From Streptomyces sp. 6-11-2 (GTDB lineage: Bacteria; Actinomycetota; Actinomycetes; Streptomycetales; Streptomycetaceae): 64,000 bases of DNA. This document shows positions 1 to 8,223 of the stretch, piece by piece. The stretch covers positions 4,464,001 to 4,528,000 of the forward strand of contig NZ_BJOR01000001.1 of assembly GCF_006540305.1 (NCBI RefSeq). Direction: 5' to 3'. Every line of letters begins with the position of its first letter. Position 1 is the stretch's first letter. Both the position numbers and the translations under genes were made by a program. The notes under the pieces were generated by a model. That model saw nothing but the letters and a program-made list of their open reading frames with translations. It was not told the DNA's origin and ran no database searches.

Positions 1-868
1 GCCACTCCGGGGGGAACGACTGAAGTACGGCCGCTTGGTCCACCGTGATCTTCAGCATCCGGGCTGCCTCGTCCGAGCGTGGCCACACGTAGTCCGGCCC
101 CGGTACCTCGTCGGCGAACGCGCCGCCGTTCACCCCCATCCGAGCCCAGGCCCGTTTCGTGCCGCTGGGGCCGAGGTCCGCTCCGCCCCGGTTGTCCGAG
201 CCCCCGACGAGGGTCGGCGCCACGGCCCGTGCCTGGTCCGCCCAGGCATCAGCCTCGGACCAGCCCCGGGCGCTCATCGATCGACGCAGCGCCCGACCGA
301 CCGAGACGTGCTCGCTCACCGTCGGCTCAGGCGGAACGAAGGCACGGAACCACGGCTCCTTGATCGCCACGAGAACGCCCTGCAGTCGCTCCTGGGGAAC
401 GCCGAAGTCCGCCGCGTTCAGCACGAACCAGCGGAGCCGGTAACCAAGATGCGCCAGCTCGCCCTCGATGAACTCCCTGACCTCTGCATACGCGGGCGAG
501 TCGACGAGAGCGGGCAGGTTCTCCAGCAGCAGGGCGCGCGGCTGGATCGCGTGGACCAGGTAGACCGTGGCGGTGAGCAGTCGCAGTTCCGGCTCGCTGT
601 CCGACCGTCTCACCGCCGCCGAGGACTTCACCCGGGGCAGGCCTGCCGAGAGCAGATCGACGTCCAGGGTCTCCGGGTGCTCCTCCGGGAGGAAGCTGAT
701 CAGATCGTCGCAGACGACCTTCCAACGAGGCCGGTTGGTCAGGATCGTCTCGCACGCCTGGGGCTTGTTGTCGAGCAGGAGCACCGGTGAAAAGCCCGCG
801 CTCTCCAGCCCCGATGCCAGGCCGCCCGCACCCGCGCAGACATCCACGAAACACAGCCGGTCCGTCAT
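1..868 (-). CDS. DNA cytosine-5 methyltransferase-like protein, 3' end cut by window
   Basis: The gene runs off the window start, so it is partial. It starts at an ATG at 868 behind a GGGGGGAG ribosome site and reads open for about 289 codons. Motif I is visible as FVDVCAGAGGLASGLE near the N terminus, motif VI as LLLENL, motif VIII as FGVPQERLQGVLVAI, and a motif X-like ITVDQAAVLQSFPPEW at the visible end. Motif IV, normally PCQ with the catalytic Cys, reads SAGLPRVKSSAAV, so the Pro is kept but the Cys is Arg. The family methylates cytosine C5 in DNA. The gene lies 43 bp downstream of a vsr gene, as in Dcm-Vsr cassettes. I infer either an inactive or regulatory paralog or an atypical subfamily. 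Confidence 0.85.
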   Translation of the reverse strand, partial: MTDRLCFVDVCAGAGGLASGLESAGFSPVLLLDNKPQACETILTNRPRWKVVCDDLISFLPEEHPETLDVDLLSAGLPRVKSSAAVRRSDSEPELRLLTATVYLVHAIQPRALLLENLPALVDSPAYAEVREFIEGELAHLGYRLRWFVLNAADFGVPQERLQGVLVAIKEPWFRAFVPPEPTVSEHVSVGRALRRSMSARGWSEADAWADQARAVAPTLVGGSDNRGGADLGPSGTKRAWARMGVNGGAFADEVPGPDYVWPRSDEAARMLKITVDQAAVLQSFPPEW

Positions 869-911
869 TCGCTCCCCCCTCAGTCCAACACACGGCCCGA
901 CGACCGCGTTC

Positions 912-1349
912 TCACCTTGCGGCGCCCCGCACCCGCTTCTTCAGATCCACCGCCGCCCGCACTGCTGCTGCCACCTCGCCGGGCGGTACGTGCTCCCAGA
1001 ACCGCAGTACCGTCCAGCCCTGGGCGGCGAGGTGTTCGGTGGTCTCTCGATCACGGGCCATGTTCCGATCCAGCTTGGCGCGCCACCAATCCGCGTTGGC
1101 CTTCGGATGCGTGGCGTGTTGTGGGCAGCCGTGCCAGAAGCAACCGTCCATGAAGATCGCGATCTTGTACTTGCCGAAGACGATGTCGATCGTGCGGCGC
1201 GGCATGCCCGGCACCGGTACGTTCACGCGATAGCGCAGGCCCGAGGCGTGCAACAGTCGCCGAACCGCGATCTCCACAGCGGTATCACGAGAGCCCTGCC
1301 GGCTCATACGGGCGGAGACTGCGGCGGAGGAGGGAAGGGCATCGGGCAC
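912..1349 (-). CDS. vsr: very short patch repair endonuclease Vsr
   Basis: Vsr nicks DNA 5' of T:G mismatches left by deamination of 5-methylcytosine. The protein is about 145 aa, a normal family length. It shows the family start SRQGSRDTAVE, the core DIVFGKYKIAIFMDG with the catalytic Asp near residue 55, and the zinc-binding GCFWHGCPQH stretch. I chose GTG at 1349 because Vsr proteins usually carry a short helix before the MSRQ-type motif. The ATG at 1307 is the alternative, and neither has a strong ribosome site. It is directly upstream of the methyltransferase gene, so the two probably form one transcript. Vsr pairing implies that some cytosine methylation occurs in this genome. Confidence 0.88.
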   Translation of the reverse strand: MPDALPSSAAVSARMSRQGSRDTAVEIAVRRLLHASGLRYRVNVPVPGMPRRTIDIVFGKYKIAIFMDGCFWHGCPQHATHPKANADWWRAKLDRNMARDRETTEHLAAQGWTVLRFWEHVPPGEVAAAVRAAVDLKKRVRGAAR

Positions 1350-1387
1350 GACGCCATTCTGCCGGCGGGCTCGGTATCGGTTACAGG

Positions 1388-1693
1388 CTATGGCGGAGGT
1401 CTCCGGGTGGACGAGCACCAAGGCACCTTCGCGGCGTTCCAAACCTGGACGACACGTGGAGCACGCGTGGACCTACCCCCGGTTCTTCCTGCTCCGCAAC
1501 GTAGCAAAACCAACCGCCCATGCTGCGTCGTCGAAGCCGCAACCACCGCCATCGACAGTCCGAGGCCGACGAGAAGGTAGGACAGCGAGTGGTCGTACAG
1601 GACCCGCAGGATGGCCCCGGGGGCAGGCCCAGGATGCTGAGGACGCCCAGGGCGCTCGACTGGTTGCGGCGGCAGTCGCTGATCGACAAGCAT
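1388..1693 (-). CDS. possible small membrane protein or gene remnant
   Basis: An ATG at 1693 opens a 101-codon frame with one hydrophobic stretch, YDHSLSYLLVGLGLSMAVV. The rest is Pro/Arg rich and looks poorly conserved. No family is recognised and there is no clear ribosome site. It lies between the vsr pair and the next gene, where horizontally acquired cassettes often leave debris, so it may be the broken end of a membrane gene. Low confidence that it is expressed. Confidence 0.25.
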   Translation of the reverse strand: MLVDQRLPPQPVERPGRPQHPGPAPGAILRVLYDHSLSYLLVGLGLSMAVVAASTTQHGRLVLLRCGAGRTGGRSTRAPRVVQVWNAAKVPWCSSTRRPPP

Positions 1694-1694
1694 G

Positions 1695-1706
1695 GTCAAC
1701 GTTGAC
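1695..1706. promoter_or_regulatory. 12-bp perfect palindrome GTCAACGTTGAC
   Basis: A perfect palindrome lies 57 bp before the GTG at 1764 and just upstream of the minus-strand frame starting at 1693. Its place between two outward-reading frames suits an operator. No regulator is identified. Confidence 0.3.
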
Positions 1707-1763
1707 GAGAACATGACGGCACCGTCGGCGACTGCCAAGGCCATGTGAGGGACGGGGGTACCG

Positions 1764-2402
1764 GTGAGTGACCGGCATGTACGGAAGATGTTGCGGCAGA
1801 TGGCGAGCGGGGGGCCCGTCCAGGTCGCTCCCGCCATGGGGTCGATGAAGAAGTTCACTCGACTCGCCTTCATCGCCGAGCAGTTCGGGTACGAGTACGC
1901 GGACATAGGGCAGGGCGGTGGGCCGGACGGCAACGGGTACGTGATGCTGATCGTGCCCGACCCCAGCCCGCAGGCCCGCGCGCGGGCCGCGCAGAACTGG
2001 GCGCGGTACCCGGACGCGAGCGACGGGGGCACGCTGCCGACCCTCGTGCCCGATGAGGTCGAGCTTCTGAAGGCCCGCATCACCTTCGATATCACCGCCA
2101 AGTTCACCGACAAGCAACGGGTGCTGCTCGCGGCTGCCGGCGCCGTTCCGTTGGCCCTGCTCGTCGGCTTCGAGATCGGCACGGGCACCACTGCCGTTGT
2201 CCTGACCGGCATCGTCTGGGCCGCGGTGATGGCCCTCGTGCCCCTCGGACTCGTCGTCAACCGACGCTACAGAGCCAAGTACGCCGCCCTCCTGCAAGTT
2301 GCCGGGTACACAGAGGTGACCGACCCGAACGGGCGGCTGCGGTATGTGCCGCTGGACGGGCAGCTTCCCGGGCACGGCAATCCGTTCGCCAGAGGGACGT
2401 AG
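1764..2402 (+). CDS. two-helix membrane protein, unknown function
   Basis: A 212-aa protein starting at GTG 1764. Residues 1 to about 125 are soluble and include a Gly-rich stretch and DPSPQARARAAQNWARYP. Two adjacent hydrophobic segments follow (VLLAAAGAVPLALLVGF and VVLTGIVWAAVMALVPLGLV), then a short C-terminal tail with RYRAKYAALL and RLRYVPLDGQ. The hairpin of two helices with both ends probably cytoplasmic resembles many streptomycete hypothetical proteins. I do not recognise a family or motif. It is convergent with the kinase gene, and no operon partner is visible. Confidence 0.7.
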   Translation: MSDRHVRKMLRQMASGGPVQVAPAMGSMKKFTRLAFIAEQFGYEYADIGQGGGPDGNGYVMLIVPDPSPQARARAAQNWARYPDASDGGTLPTLVPDEVELLKARITFDITAKFTDKQRVLLAAAGAVPLALLVGFEIGTGTTAVVLTGIVWAAVMALVPLGLVVNRRYRAKYAALLQVAGYTEVTDPNGRLRYVPLDGQLPGHGNPFARGT

Positions 2403-2453
2403 TGCCCGCGCTGCCGGGTTCGCCCGCCGCCGAGCCGCAGGGTGCAGGCCCGG

Positions 2454-4172
2454 CTAGGCTGCCCGCCAGACCGTCATGTCCATGGTGATGAAGCCGCTCT
2501 CCGGCATCGCGGTCGACTTCACATCGATCAAGAACAGCGCGATGTCTCCGGAGCGGTGTTTGACGCAGATCTCGCTGCCGGCCGCCGCCGCGGCCAGCGG
2601 GATGCGGCCATAGGTGCCGCGGGGGCCATTGGCGCCGGCGAGGAGGAGACGGCAGCCCTCGAAGGTGGCCCCGGGATCGCCGTACCACATGACCATCAAG
2701 CTGGTGTCGCTTTCTAGCTCGCAGCCGGCTTGCTTGCAGTCGAAACGGATGTCCCCTTTGCGATCCTTGCGCGCGACCCCACCCTTGATGTCCAGTGAGT
2801 TCTTCCGGCTCAGCAATACGCCGACGTACGGGAAGGCCTTCGGCGGCCTGGGTGCGGAGGAAGAGGGGTGCGACGATCCTGGCGCCCGCTCCTCGGCCTC
2901 CGAGGCCGGTGCGGCCGCCGATGACGATGATGAGGACGCTGAGGACCGTGCGGACGCTTCCGGAAGGGGCGTCGAGGAGGCGGTCGCATTCCGGCCCGCG
3001 CGTGAGTGGCGGAGCCGGTTCGCCGCGTCCATGGCCGTCCACGCCAAGCCTGTCACCAGCAGCGCTCCCACCGTCACGGAGGCGGCCGCGATCAGGGCGG
3101 TGCGGCGCCTGCGGGCGCGTCGCTCGTCCGGGTCGGGAGGCATCGGAGGTCGCGGCCACGCGGCCTGTGGGACCGGGCCCGCCGGGTACGCGGCTTGTGG
3201 GACCGGGCCCGCCGGCTGCGGCCAGCCGGCCGAAGGCAGCGTGTATCCCTGGGTGGGGTTGGGGACCGGGGGCGGGACCGTCACCTCCGGTCCCGCGATC
3301 TCCCACCAGACGGCCGGTCCGCCGCCCGCGTCGGCGTCCTTGCCCAGCCGTTGGCGGCACCATTCGACGACCTCCGCCGGGGTGGGGCGTTCCTCCGGAT
3401 CGATGGCCAGGCACCGGGCGAGCAGCGGACGGAGCTCCTCGGGCAGGAGGGAGAGGTCGGGTTCCTCGTTGACGATCCGGTACAGCACGATGACCGCCGG
3501 TCCGGTCCCGTACAACGGCTCGCCCAGGGCCGCGAACGCCGCCGTCTGGCCGAGCGCGAAGATGTCGGTCGCCGCCGTGAGCTCGCCCGCGGACGCCTGT
3601 TCGGGAGCCATGAACGACGGTGTGCCGATGGCGGCGCCCGTGGTGGTGTGCGAGGTGACGTCCGAGGCCAGCGAGATGCCGAAGTCGATCACGCGCGGGC
3701 CGTCGGCGGCCAGCAGCACGTTCGACGGCTTCAGGTCCCGGTGCACGATGCCCGCGTCGTGGATGGCCTGCAGTGCCTCGGCCACCCCCGCCATCAGCCA
3801 CAGCACCGCCGGAACCGGCAGCGGTCCGCGCCGGGCGACGGCCTCGGTGAGGGACGGGCCCGGTACGTACAGCGTGGCCAGCCAGGGCGGTACGCCGTCC
3901 GCGGCGGCGTCGATCAGTTCGGCGGTGTACGCGCCCCGGACCCGTCGGGCGGCGGCTATCTCCCGACGGAACCGTCGGCGGAAGGCCGGGTCGTCGGCCA
4001 GTTCCGGGCGGACCACCTTGATCGCCACCGGGCGGCCGCCCTGCGTGTGCGACAGGTAGACCCGGCCCATGCCACCGGCGCCGAGCCGGGCGGCGAGGCG
4101 GTAACCGGCCACCGCGGGAGGGTCGTCCGGTTGCAGCGGCTGGAACACCTCAGTCGCACCGGCATTGTTCAT
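2454..4172 (-). CDS. membrane-anchored PknB-type Ser/Thr protein kinase
   Basis: A 572-aa receptor-like kinase from ATG 4172, preceded by AGGGGGA. The kinase domain spans about residues 24-275, with the Gly loop LGAGGMGRV (30-38), Lys52 in VAIKVV, HRDLKPSN (144-151), DFG (163-165) and APE (189-191), so it should be active. A Pro/Ala linker has the short duplication AGPVPQAAYP/AGPVPQAAWP near 321-340. One membrane segment lies at about 358-381, then a Ser-rich stretch and an extracellular domain of about 150 aa with Cys pairs. The outer domain is not a PASTA array, so the ligand is unknown. It is monocistronic, and its substrates cannot be read from the sequence. Confidence 0.92.
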   Translation of the reverse strand: MNNAGATEVFQPLQPDDPPAVAGYRLAARLGAGGMGRVYLSHTQGGRPVAIKVVRPELADDPAFRRRFRREIAAARRVRGAYTAELIDAAADGVPPWLATLYVPGPSLTEAVARRGPLPVPAVLWLMAGVAEALQAIHDAGIVHRDLKPSNVLLAADGPRVIDFGISLASDVTSHTTTGAAIGTPSFMAPEQASAGELTAATDIFALGQTAAFAALGEPLYGTGPAVIVLYRIVNEEPDLSLLPEELRPLLARCLAIDPEERPTPAEVVEWCRQRLGKDADAGGGPAVWWEIAGPEVTVPPPVPNPTQGYTLPSAGWPQPAGPVPQAAYPAGPVPQAAWPRPPMPPDPDERRARRRRTALIAAASVTVGALLVTGLAWTAMDAANRLRHSRAGRNATASSTPLPEASARSSASSSSSSAAAPASEAEERAPGSSHPSSSAPRPPKAFPYVGVLLSRKNSLDIKGGVARKDRKGDIRFDCKQAGCELESDTSLMVMWYGDPGATFEGCRLLLAGANGPRGTYGRIPLAAAAAGSEICVKHRSGDIALFLIDVKSTAMPESGFITMDMTVWRAA

Positions 4173-4358
4173 CGGCCCTCGTCCCCCTGATCCCCAGATC
4201 CCCAGATCCGGTGAGTCGACCAACAAGCAGCACCCTAAAGCGTGTTGCCGAGGCTGTGATCAGGGGCGGTCGTCAGGGCCGTTGGGGGAGCGGATCGAGG
4301 CGGGACCCGGACCGGCGCGTCCGTGGGCGTACTCGGCGAGGATGCTCCACGCCGACGG

Positions 4359-5519
4359 TCACCTTCGGTGGTACGCCTTGTTGGCGATGCGCCACTCGCC
4401 CTCGGCCCGGACCAGCAGGAAGACGTCGGTGAAGGTGTCCGGGCCGTGCCGGAGGGTCATGGACGCGGTGGCGACGGTGCCGTGGACGTCGACGGTGTCG
4501 ATGCGGCGGGTGCGGGTCGGTTCGTCGGCGGCCGGGCGGCCGTTGAAGAGCGCGCAGTACTCGTCCAGGCGCCATGACACGAACGCGCCGTCCCGGATGC
4601 CCTCGATGTGGGCGGTGGGCAGGAACGCGTCGCGGAAGTGGGTGGGGTCGCCGGTGGCGTGGCCGCGGACGTAGAGGCGCAGTGGTTCGAGCACGGTGTC
4701 GTCCACGGCGGGGATCGTGGCGGCCACGGCGATGTCGGCCTCCGGGTCGGCAGGGGTGCCGGCCAGGTCGGCCGCGCCGCGCAGGGGGCTGTTCGACGCC
4801 GTGGCCAGCAGCGCCATGTCCTTGGCCAGCGCGCCGATCGTGAACTCGGCCGGGGCCGGGGTCGGCTCGTCAGCGAGGAGGAAGGTCCGCTTGCGACCGA
4901 CGAGCCCGCCGAGTTGGCCGAGTTCGAGGACGTCCAGCGCCTGGGCACGGGGCAGGTTCAGGGCGTCGGCCTGCCGCAGCGAGTCGCGCAGGGCGAGGAC
5001 GGCGCCGGCGAGGCTGCTGTTGGCGACCAGCTTGAGCGCGGCGGCGGTGGCGGCGTTGTCGACGGGGAGCACGGTGCCGAGCGCCCGCAGTACCGCTTGA
5101 ACCCGGTCGAGCGCCTCCCGGTCGCCCGCGGCGAGGATCCGCAGGGTGCCCGCGGTGACGGCCGGTACGGAGCCGAGTACCGGCGCGTGGACGTAGGACG
5201 GGCCGAGCCGGCGGGCCAGTGCCGAGGCCTCGGCGGGGGCGATGGTGCTGGTGTTCAGCACGACCGTGTCCGGTCGCAGTGCGGGGCGGATGCGGTCGAC
5301 GACCTGCCGGCAGGCCCGGCCGTCGAACAGCGCCAGGAGCGCGATGTCCGCCTTCGCCACGGCGTCGTTCGGGTCGTGGGTCGTCTCGACGGCGCCCGCG
5401 ACATGACGGCCGGATCGTGTCCAGCCGACGACGTCCCAGTCAAGGCCGGCGAGTCGGGTCGCGATCGCGGCGCCCATGCGGCCCAGGCCGAGCACGGCGA
5501 CGGTGTGCGGTGTGGTCAT
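4359..5519 (-). CDS. 6PGDH-like NAD(P) dehydrogenase fused to an NTF2/SnoaL-like domain
   Basis: The 386-aa protein begins at ATG 5519. Residues 1-165 form a Rossmann domain (VLGLGRMGAAIATRLAG, then LNTSTIAPAEASALARRLG) of the 3-hydroxyisobutyrate/6-phosphogluconate dehydrogenase superfamily. The helical second domain follows with KLVANSSLAGAVLALRDSL. From about residue 262 the sequence changes to a SnoaL/NTF2-like fold (LYVRGHATGDPTHFRDAFLP, then VDVHGTVATASMTLRHG). Dehydrogenases of this group normally end after the helical domain, so this is a fusion. The substrate is unknown. The gene is divergent from a LysR gene that probably controls it. Confidence 0.85.
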   Translation of the reverse strand: MTTPHTVAVLGLGRMGAAIATRLAGLDWDVVGWTRSGRHVAGAVETTHDPNDAVAKADIALLALFDGRACRQVVDRIRPALRPDTVVLNTSTIAPAEASALARRLGPSYVHAPVLGSVPAVTAGTLRILAAGDREALDRVQAVLRALGTVLPVDNAATAAALKLVANSSLAGAVLALRDSLRQADALNLPRAQALDVLELGQLGGLVGRKRTFLLADEPTPAPAEFTIGALAKDMALLATASNSPLRGAADLAGTPADPEADIAVAATIPAVDDTVLEPLRLYVRGHATGDPTHFRDAFLPTAHIEGIRDGAFVSWRLDEYCALFNGRPAADEPTRTRRIDTVDVHGTVATASMTLRHGPDTFTDVFLLVRAEGEWRIANKAYHRR

Positions 5520-5557
5520 GCGTCCGAGCGTGGGGCATCGGGAGGGGTGCGACAAGC

Positions 5558-5590
5558 GCGGATCCGGCAGGGGTGCCCTGCCGGATCCGC
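5558..5590. promoter_or_regulatory. inverted repeat in the LysR/dehydrogenase divergent promoter
   Basis: A perfect 13-bp inverted repeat, GCGGATCCGGCAG and its complement, is separated by 7 bases. It sits between the start at 5519 on the minus strand and the LysR start at 5616. LysR regulators commonly bind dyads in such divergent promoters, so it is a probable operator. The repeat is long enough that a cruciform or early terminator is also possible. Confidence 0.55.
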
Positions 5591-5615
5591 ATACCGGCGG
5601 GCATACTTGCGGGCC

Positions 5616-6563
5616 ATGACGCTCACTTCATGGCGGACCTTCGTGACGGTGTGCCGGCTCGGGTCGTTGTCCGCGGCGGCCGACGAGCTCGGCTACACGC
5701 AGTCGGCCGTCTCCCGGCAGATCGCCGGACTGGAGCGCGAGTTCGGGGTGCCGCTGGTGCAACGGCATGCGCGTGGCGTGCGTCCGACGCCCGCCGGAGA
5801 GGTGTTCCGCCATCATGCGACGGCCGCGCTCACCGAGGCCGACCGGGCGGTTCGTGCCGTACAGGACCTGCGTGACGGTGCGCCGGGCCGGCCACTGGCC
5901 GTCGGTGCGACGCCGTCCCTGGCCGCCGGGATCGTGCCCGTGGCGATACGCCGCCTGCTGGACACGGCCGGACCCGTCCGGTGGAGCCTGTCGCCCGGAC
6001 TGAGCCTGGAGCTGTACGACCGTGTGGTCGCGGGCGACCTGGACGTCGCCGTGGTCACCGACGCGCCACCGGGGCTGCCCAACGACCCGCGTCTCGAACG
6101 GCGGTTCCTGGGCATGGACGAGATGGTCGTCGTGCTGCCCGTCGGCCACCCGCTGGCCGGGTGCGGTCCGGTACCTGTTCGGGCGCTGGCCGACCAGACC
6201 TGGGTGGAGGACAACGAGGGCTCGGCGGCGCTGCTGCGCCAGCACGCCGCCCGCGCCGGGGTGACCGCCCGCATCGACCTCGCCGCGGCCGATCTGCCCG
6301 GCAAGCTGGCCCTGGTCGCGACCGGCCACGCCATCGCGCTGATACCCGGGGTGCTGGCCGGCGCGCTGCGGACCGACGTCACCGCGGTGGCCCTCGTGGA
6401 TCCCCCGGCCCGCGGCATCTACACGATCACTCCGCGCCGCGACCCGCACCCCTGCTCAGCGCCCCTGCTCGACCGGCTCGTGACAGCCTTCGCGGCCGGC
6501 CGCCCCGCCCAAGCCGGGCACGGGACGGCTGAGACGGACGCCCACGAAGTACCGGACGGCTGA
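5616..6563 (+). CDS. LysR-family transcriptional regulator
   Basis: A 315-aa regulator with the N-terminal winged helix-turn-helix (WRTFVTVCRLGSLSAAADEL, then GYTQSAVSRQIAGLEREFG, residues 1-60). A LysR substrate-binding domain follows from about residue 90 (RPLAVGATPSLAAGIVPVAI). It normally acts as a tetramer bound near its own divergent promoter and senses a small molecule. The divergent dehydrogenase fusion is the likely target. The last 13 codons lie in a 31-bp tandem repeat, so the C terminus GTAETDAHEVPDG is probably recent and species-specific. Confidence 0.92.
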   Translation: MTLTSWRTFVTVCRLGSLSAAADELGYTQSAVSRQIAGLEREFGVPLVQRHARGVRPTPAGEVFRHHATAALTEADRAVRAVQDLRDGAPGRPLAVGATPSLAAGIVPVAIRRLLDTAGPVRWSLSPGLSLELYDRVVAGDLDVAVVTDAPPGLPNDPRLERRFLGMDEMVVVLPVGHPLAGCGPVPVRALADQTWVEDNEGSAALLRQHAARAGVTARIDLAAADLPGKLALVATGHAIALIPGVLAGALRTDVTAVALVDPPARGIYTITPRRDPHPCSAPLLDRLVTAFAAGRPAQAGHGTAETDAHEVPDG

Positions 6564-6610
6564 GACGGACGCCCACGAAGTACCGGACGGCTGAGACGGA
6601 CGCCCACGAA
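6524..6610. repeat. 31-bp tandem repeat, 2.8 copies, across the LysR stop codon
   Basis: The unit starting GACGGCTGAGACGGACGCCC occurs at 6524, 6555 and, shortened, at 6586, with no mismatches in the shared part. The stop of the LysR gene lies inside the second copy. Each copy carries TGA in the same phase, so extra copies do not lengthen the protein. It looks like slipped-strand or recombinational duplication. Confidence 0.9.
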
Positions 6611-6640
6611 CGGGACTGGATCCGCTCGCTTCCCGCCCGC

Positions 6641-7708
6641 TCAGACGGTTCCGGCAGGTTCGGCGGGCTCGGCGGGCTCGGCGCGCTCGGCGGGTTTGGT
6701 CACCCCATGGCACTGCCCGTACGCCTGCCCCGACCCGCACCAGCACAGGGCCCCCCGCTGCGGCGGCCAGGTGACCGCGCGCCCCCGGGCCGCCAGGGTC
6801 GTCGCGTACTGGGGCAGCAGGGCCGGGTCGGACGGGGATGCGGCCTCCGAGGCGGCGAAGGCCTCGTAGGAAGGAACCGTGCCCGTGACGATGCCCAGGT
6901 TGGGGGTGCCGGAGGAGGACAGTTCGCGCAGGGACGCCTCTATCGTCGCCAAGTGGGTCTTGTGGGAGGGGTATTCGGACGTGAGACCGGCGTAGGCCGT
7001 GAGGAGTTCCGACAGTTCCTCCGCCGGCCAGTGCAGGACCGCCACCGGGAAGGGGCGGGAGAGGGCCGCGCGGTAGGCGCCGAGTTCGGCGCGGAGGCGG
7101 GTGATCTCCGCTTGCAGTTCGGCCGGGTTCTCCGAGCCGAGGGACCAGACGCGTTTCGGGTCGTGGAGCTCGTCCAGGGGGACCGGGGAGGTGTGAAGGG
7201 TGTCGGCCAGCATGTCCCAGTCGTCGTGGGCCGCGCCCAGCATGCGGCGGACGCGGTGGCGGCCGAAGAGGAGGGGGTGGGTGGCGTGCGGGGGCTCCTG
7301 GGCCTCCGCGAGAAGCAGTTCCACGCCCTGGGTGAACGTCTCGTGCGCTGCTTCGAGTTCGTCGTGGGCCTCCAGGGACTCCGCGACGATCACCCAGGGG
7401 GCCGGGTCGCGGGGCGCCGCGGAACGGACGCCGTCGATGATCGCTCTCGCCTCCGCCTCGTGGCCGTACTCCCAGAGGTTGGCGGCTTTGAGGGCCCGGA
7501 CCAGGTGGGGGTTCTCCAGGTCGGCGGGGGAGGACAGCAGGCGGTCGTAGAGGGTCGTCGCGGCGGGGCGGTCGCCGGACAGTTCCCGGTGGGCCGCGGC
7601 CTGGAGGAGGAGGGCCTCGGCGTCCTCGGGGTACAGATCTGCGGTCCGCTCGAGGCGGGCCGCTTCGGTGGCGTGGTCGGCGTCTTCGGCGGGCGTGGCG
7701 GGGCGCAT
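6641..7708 (-). CDS. TPR-like protein with C-terminal SEC-C zinc motif
   Basis: A 355-aa protein from ATG 7708, with a GTG three codons earlier as an alternative. Residues 10 to about 150 show helical repeats with spaced Ala/Leu (DAEALLLQAAAHRELSGDRP, then LVRALKAANLWEYGHEAEAR), typical of tetratricopeptide repeats. Near residue 330 it carries LCWCGSGQAYGQCHG, the CxC...CH SEC-C motif that binds zinc and is found at the SecA C terminus and in many soluble proteins. It then ends in AERAEPAEPAEPAG. Function is not established for these proteins; a protein-binding adaptor is plausible. No operon partner is seen. Confidence 0.8.
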   Translation of the reverse strand: MRPATPAEDADHATEAARLERTADLYPEDAEALLLQAAAHRELSGDRPAATTLYDRLLSSPADLENPHLVRALKAANLWEYGHEAEARAIIDGVRSAAPRDPAPWVIVAESLEAHDELEAAHETFTQGVELLLAEAQEPPHATHPLLFGRHRVRRMLGAAHDDWDMLADTLHTSPVPLDELHDPKRVWSLGSENPAELQAEITRLRAELGAYRAALSRPFPVAVLHWPAEELSELLTAYAGLTSEYPSHKTHLATIEASLRELSSSGTPNLGIVTGTVPSYEAFAASEAASPSDPALLPQYATTLAARGRAVTWPPQRGALCWCGSGQAYGQCHGVTKPAERAEPAEPAEPAGTV

Positions 7709-7847
7709 GGGGGACACCGTACTGCCGGACACCGACAAACGTGAGGTATCTGCAGGCCAGGGGACCCAGAGGATCCGGGGAACCCCACCCCCGGGGCCAA
7801 CCCTCGTCCGTACGCCCCGTCCTGTGCCCGCACCCCCTTCCCGCACC

Positions 7848-8076
7848 CTAGTGCTGTGACCGGAAAGGTTCACCGGCTCGCGGCGCCCGGCAGGGCACTC
7901 CCCCAGCCTTCGGCCGGGGGTACCCCCACGCCGCGTTGTCGCATCACCCGAGTACATCCAGTACGCGGGCAATGCTCCGCCTTGCGATGCTCCCCCACTG
8001 CCTGAACGGCGTGGGAGGTGCCCCCAGCACCGGACGCCGCGAGCTTCCCGGCAAACCTTTCCGGCCACAGCACTAG
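7848..8076. mobile_element. MITE-like element with long terminal inverted repeats
   Basis: The 229-bp segment begins CTAGTGCTGTGACCGGAAAGG and ends with the near-complement CCTTTCCGGCCACAGCACTAG. The arms stay complementary for more than 35 bases with a few changes and one small gap. Inside are further palindromes such as CCCCCAGCCTTCGGCCGGGGG. It has no coding capacity and lies between the SEC-C and DUF6412-like genes. The terminal-repeat and size pattern matches non-autonomous elements scattered in Streptomyces genomes. The outermost CTAG at both ends may be part of the target or terminus. Confidence 0.8.
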
Positions 8077-8223
8077 CCGAGGCGGCTGCTGCAACCGCTC
8101 GAGATCGATCCGGTATAACGGTCTGCACGCCGCTATGGTGAGCCGGATGCCGCACGCCGCCCGTCGATAACCGGCAACCGGCACCAGCGCACCGCAACGC
8201 ACGCTCACGGGGAGGGAGCCGAC

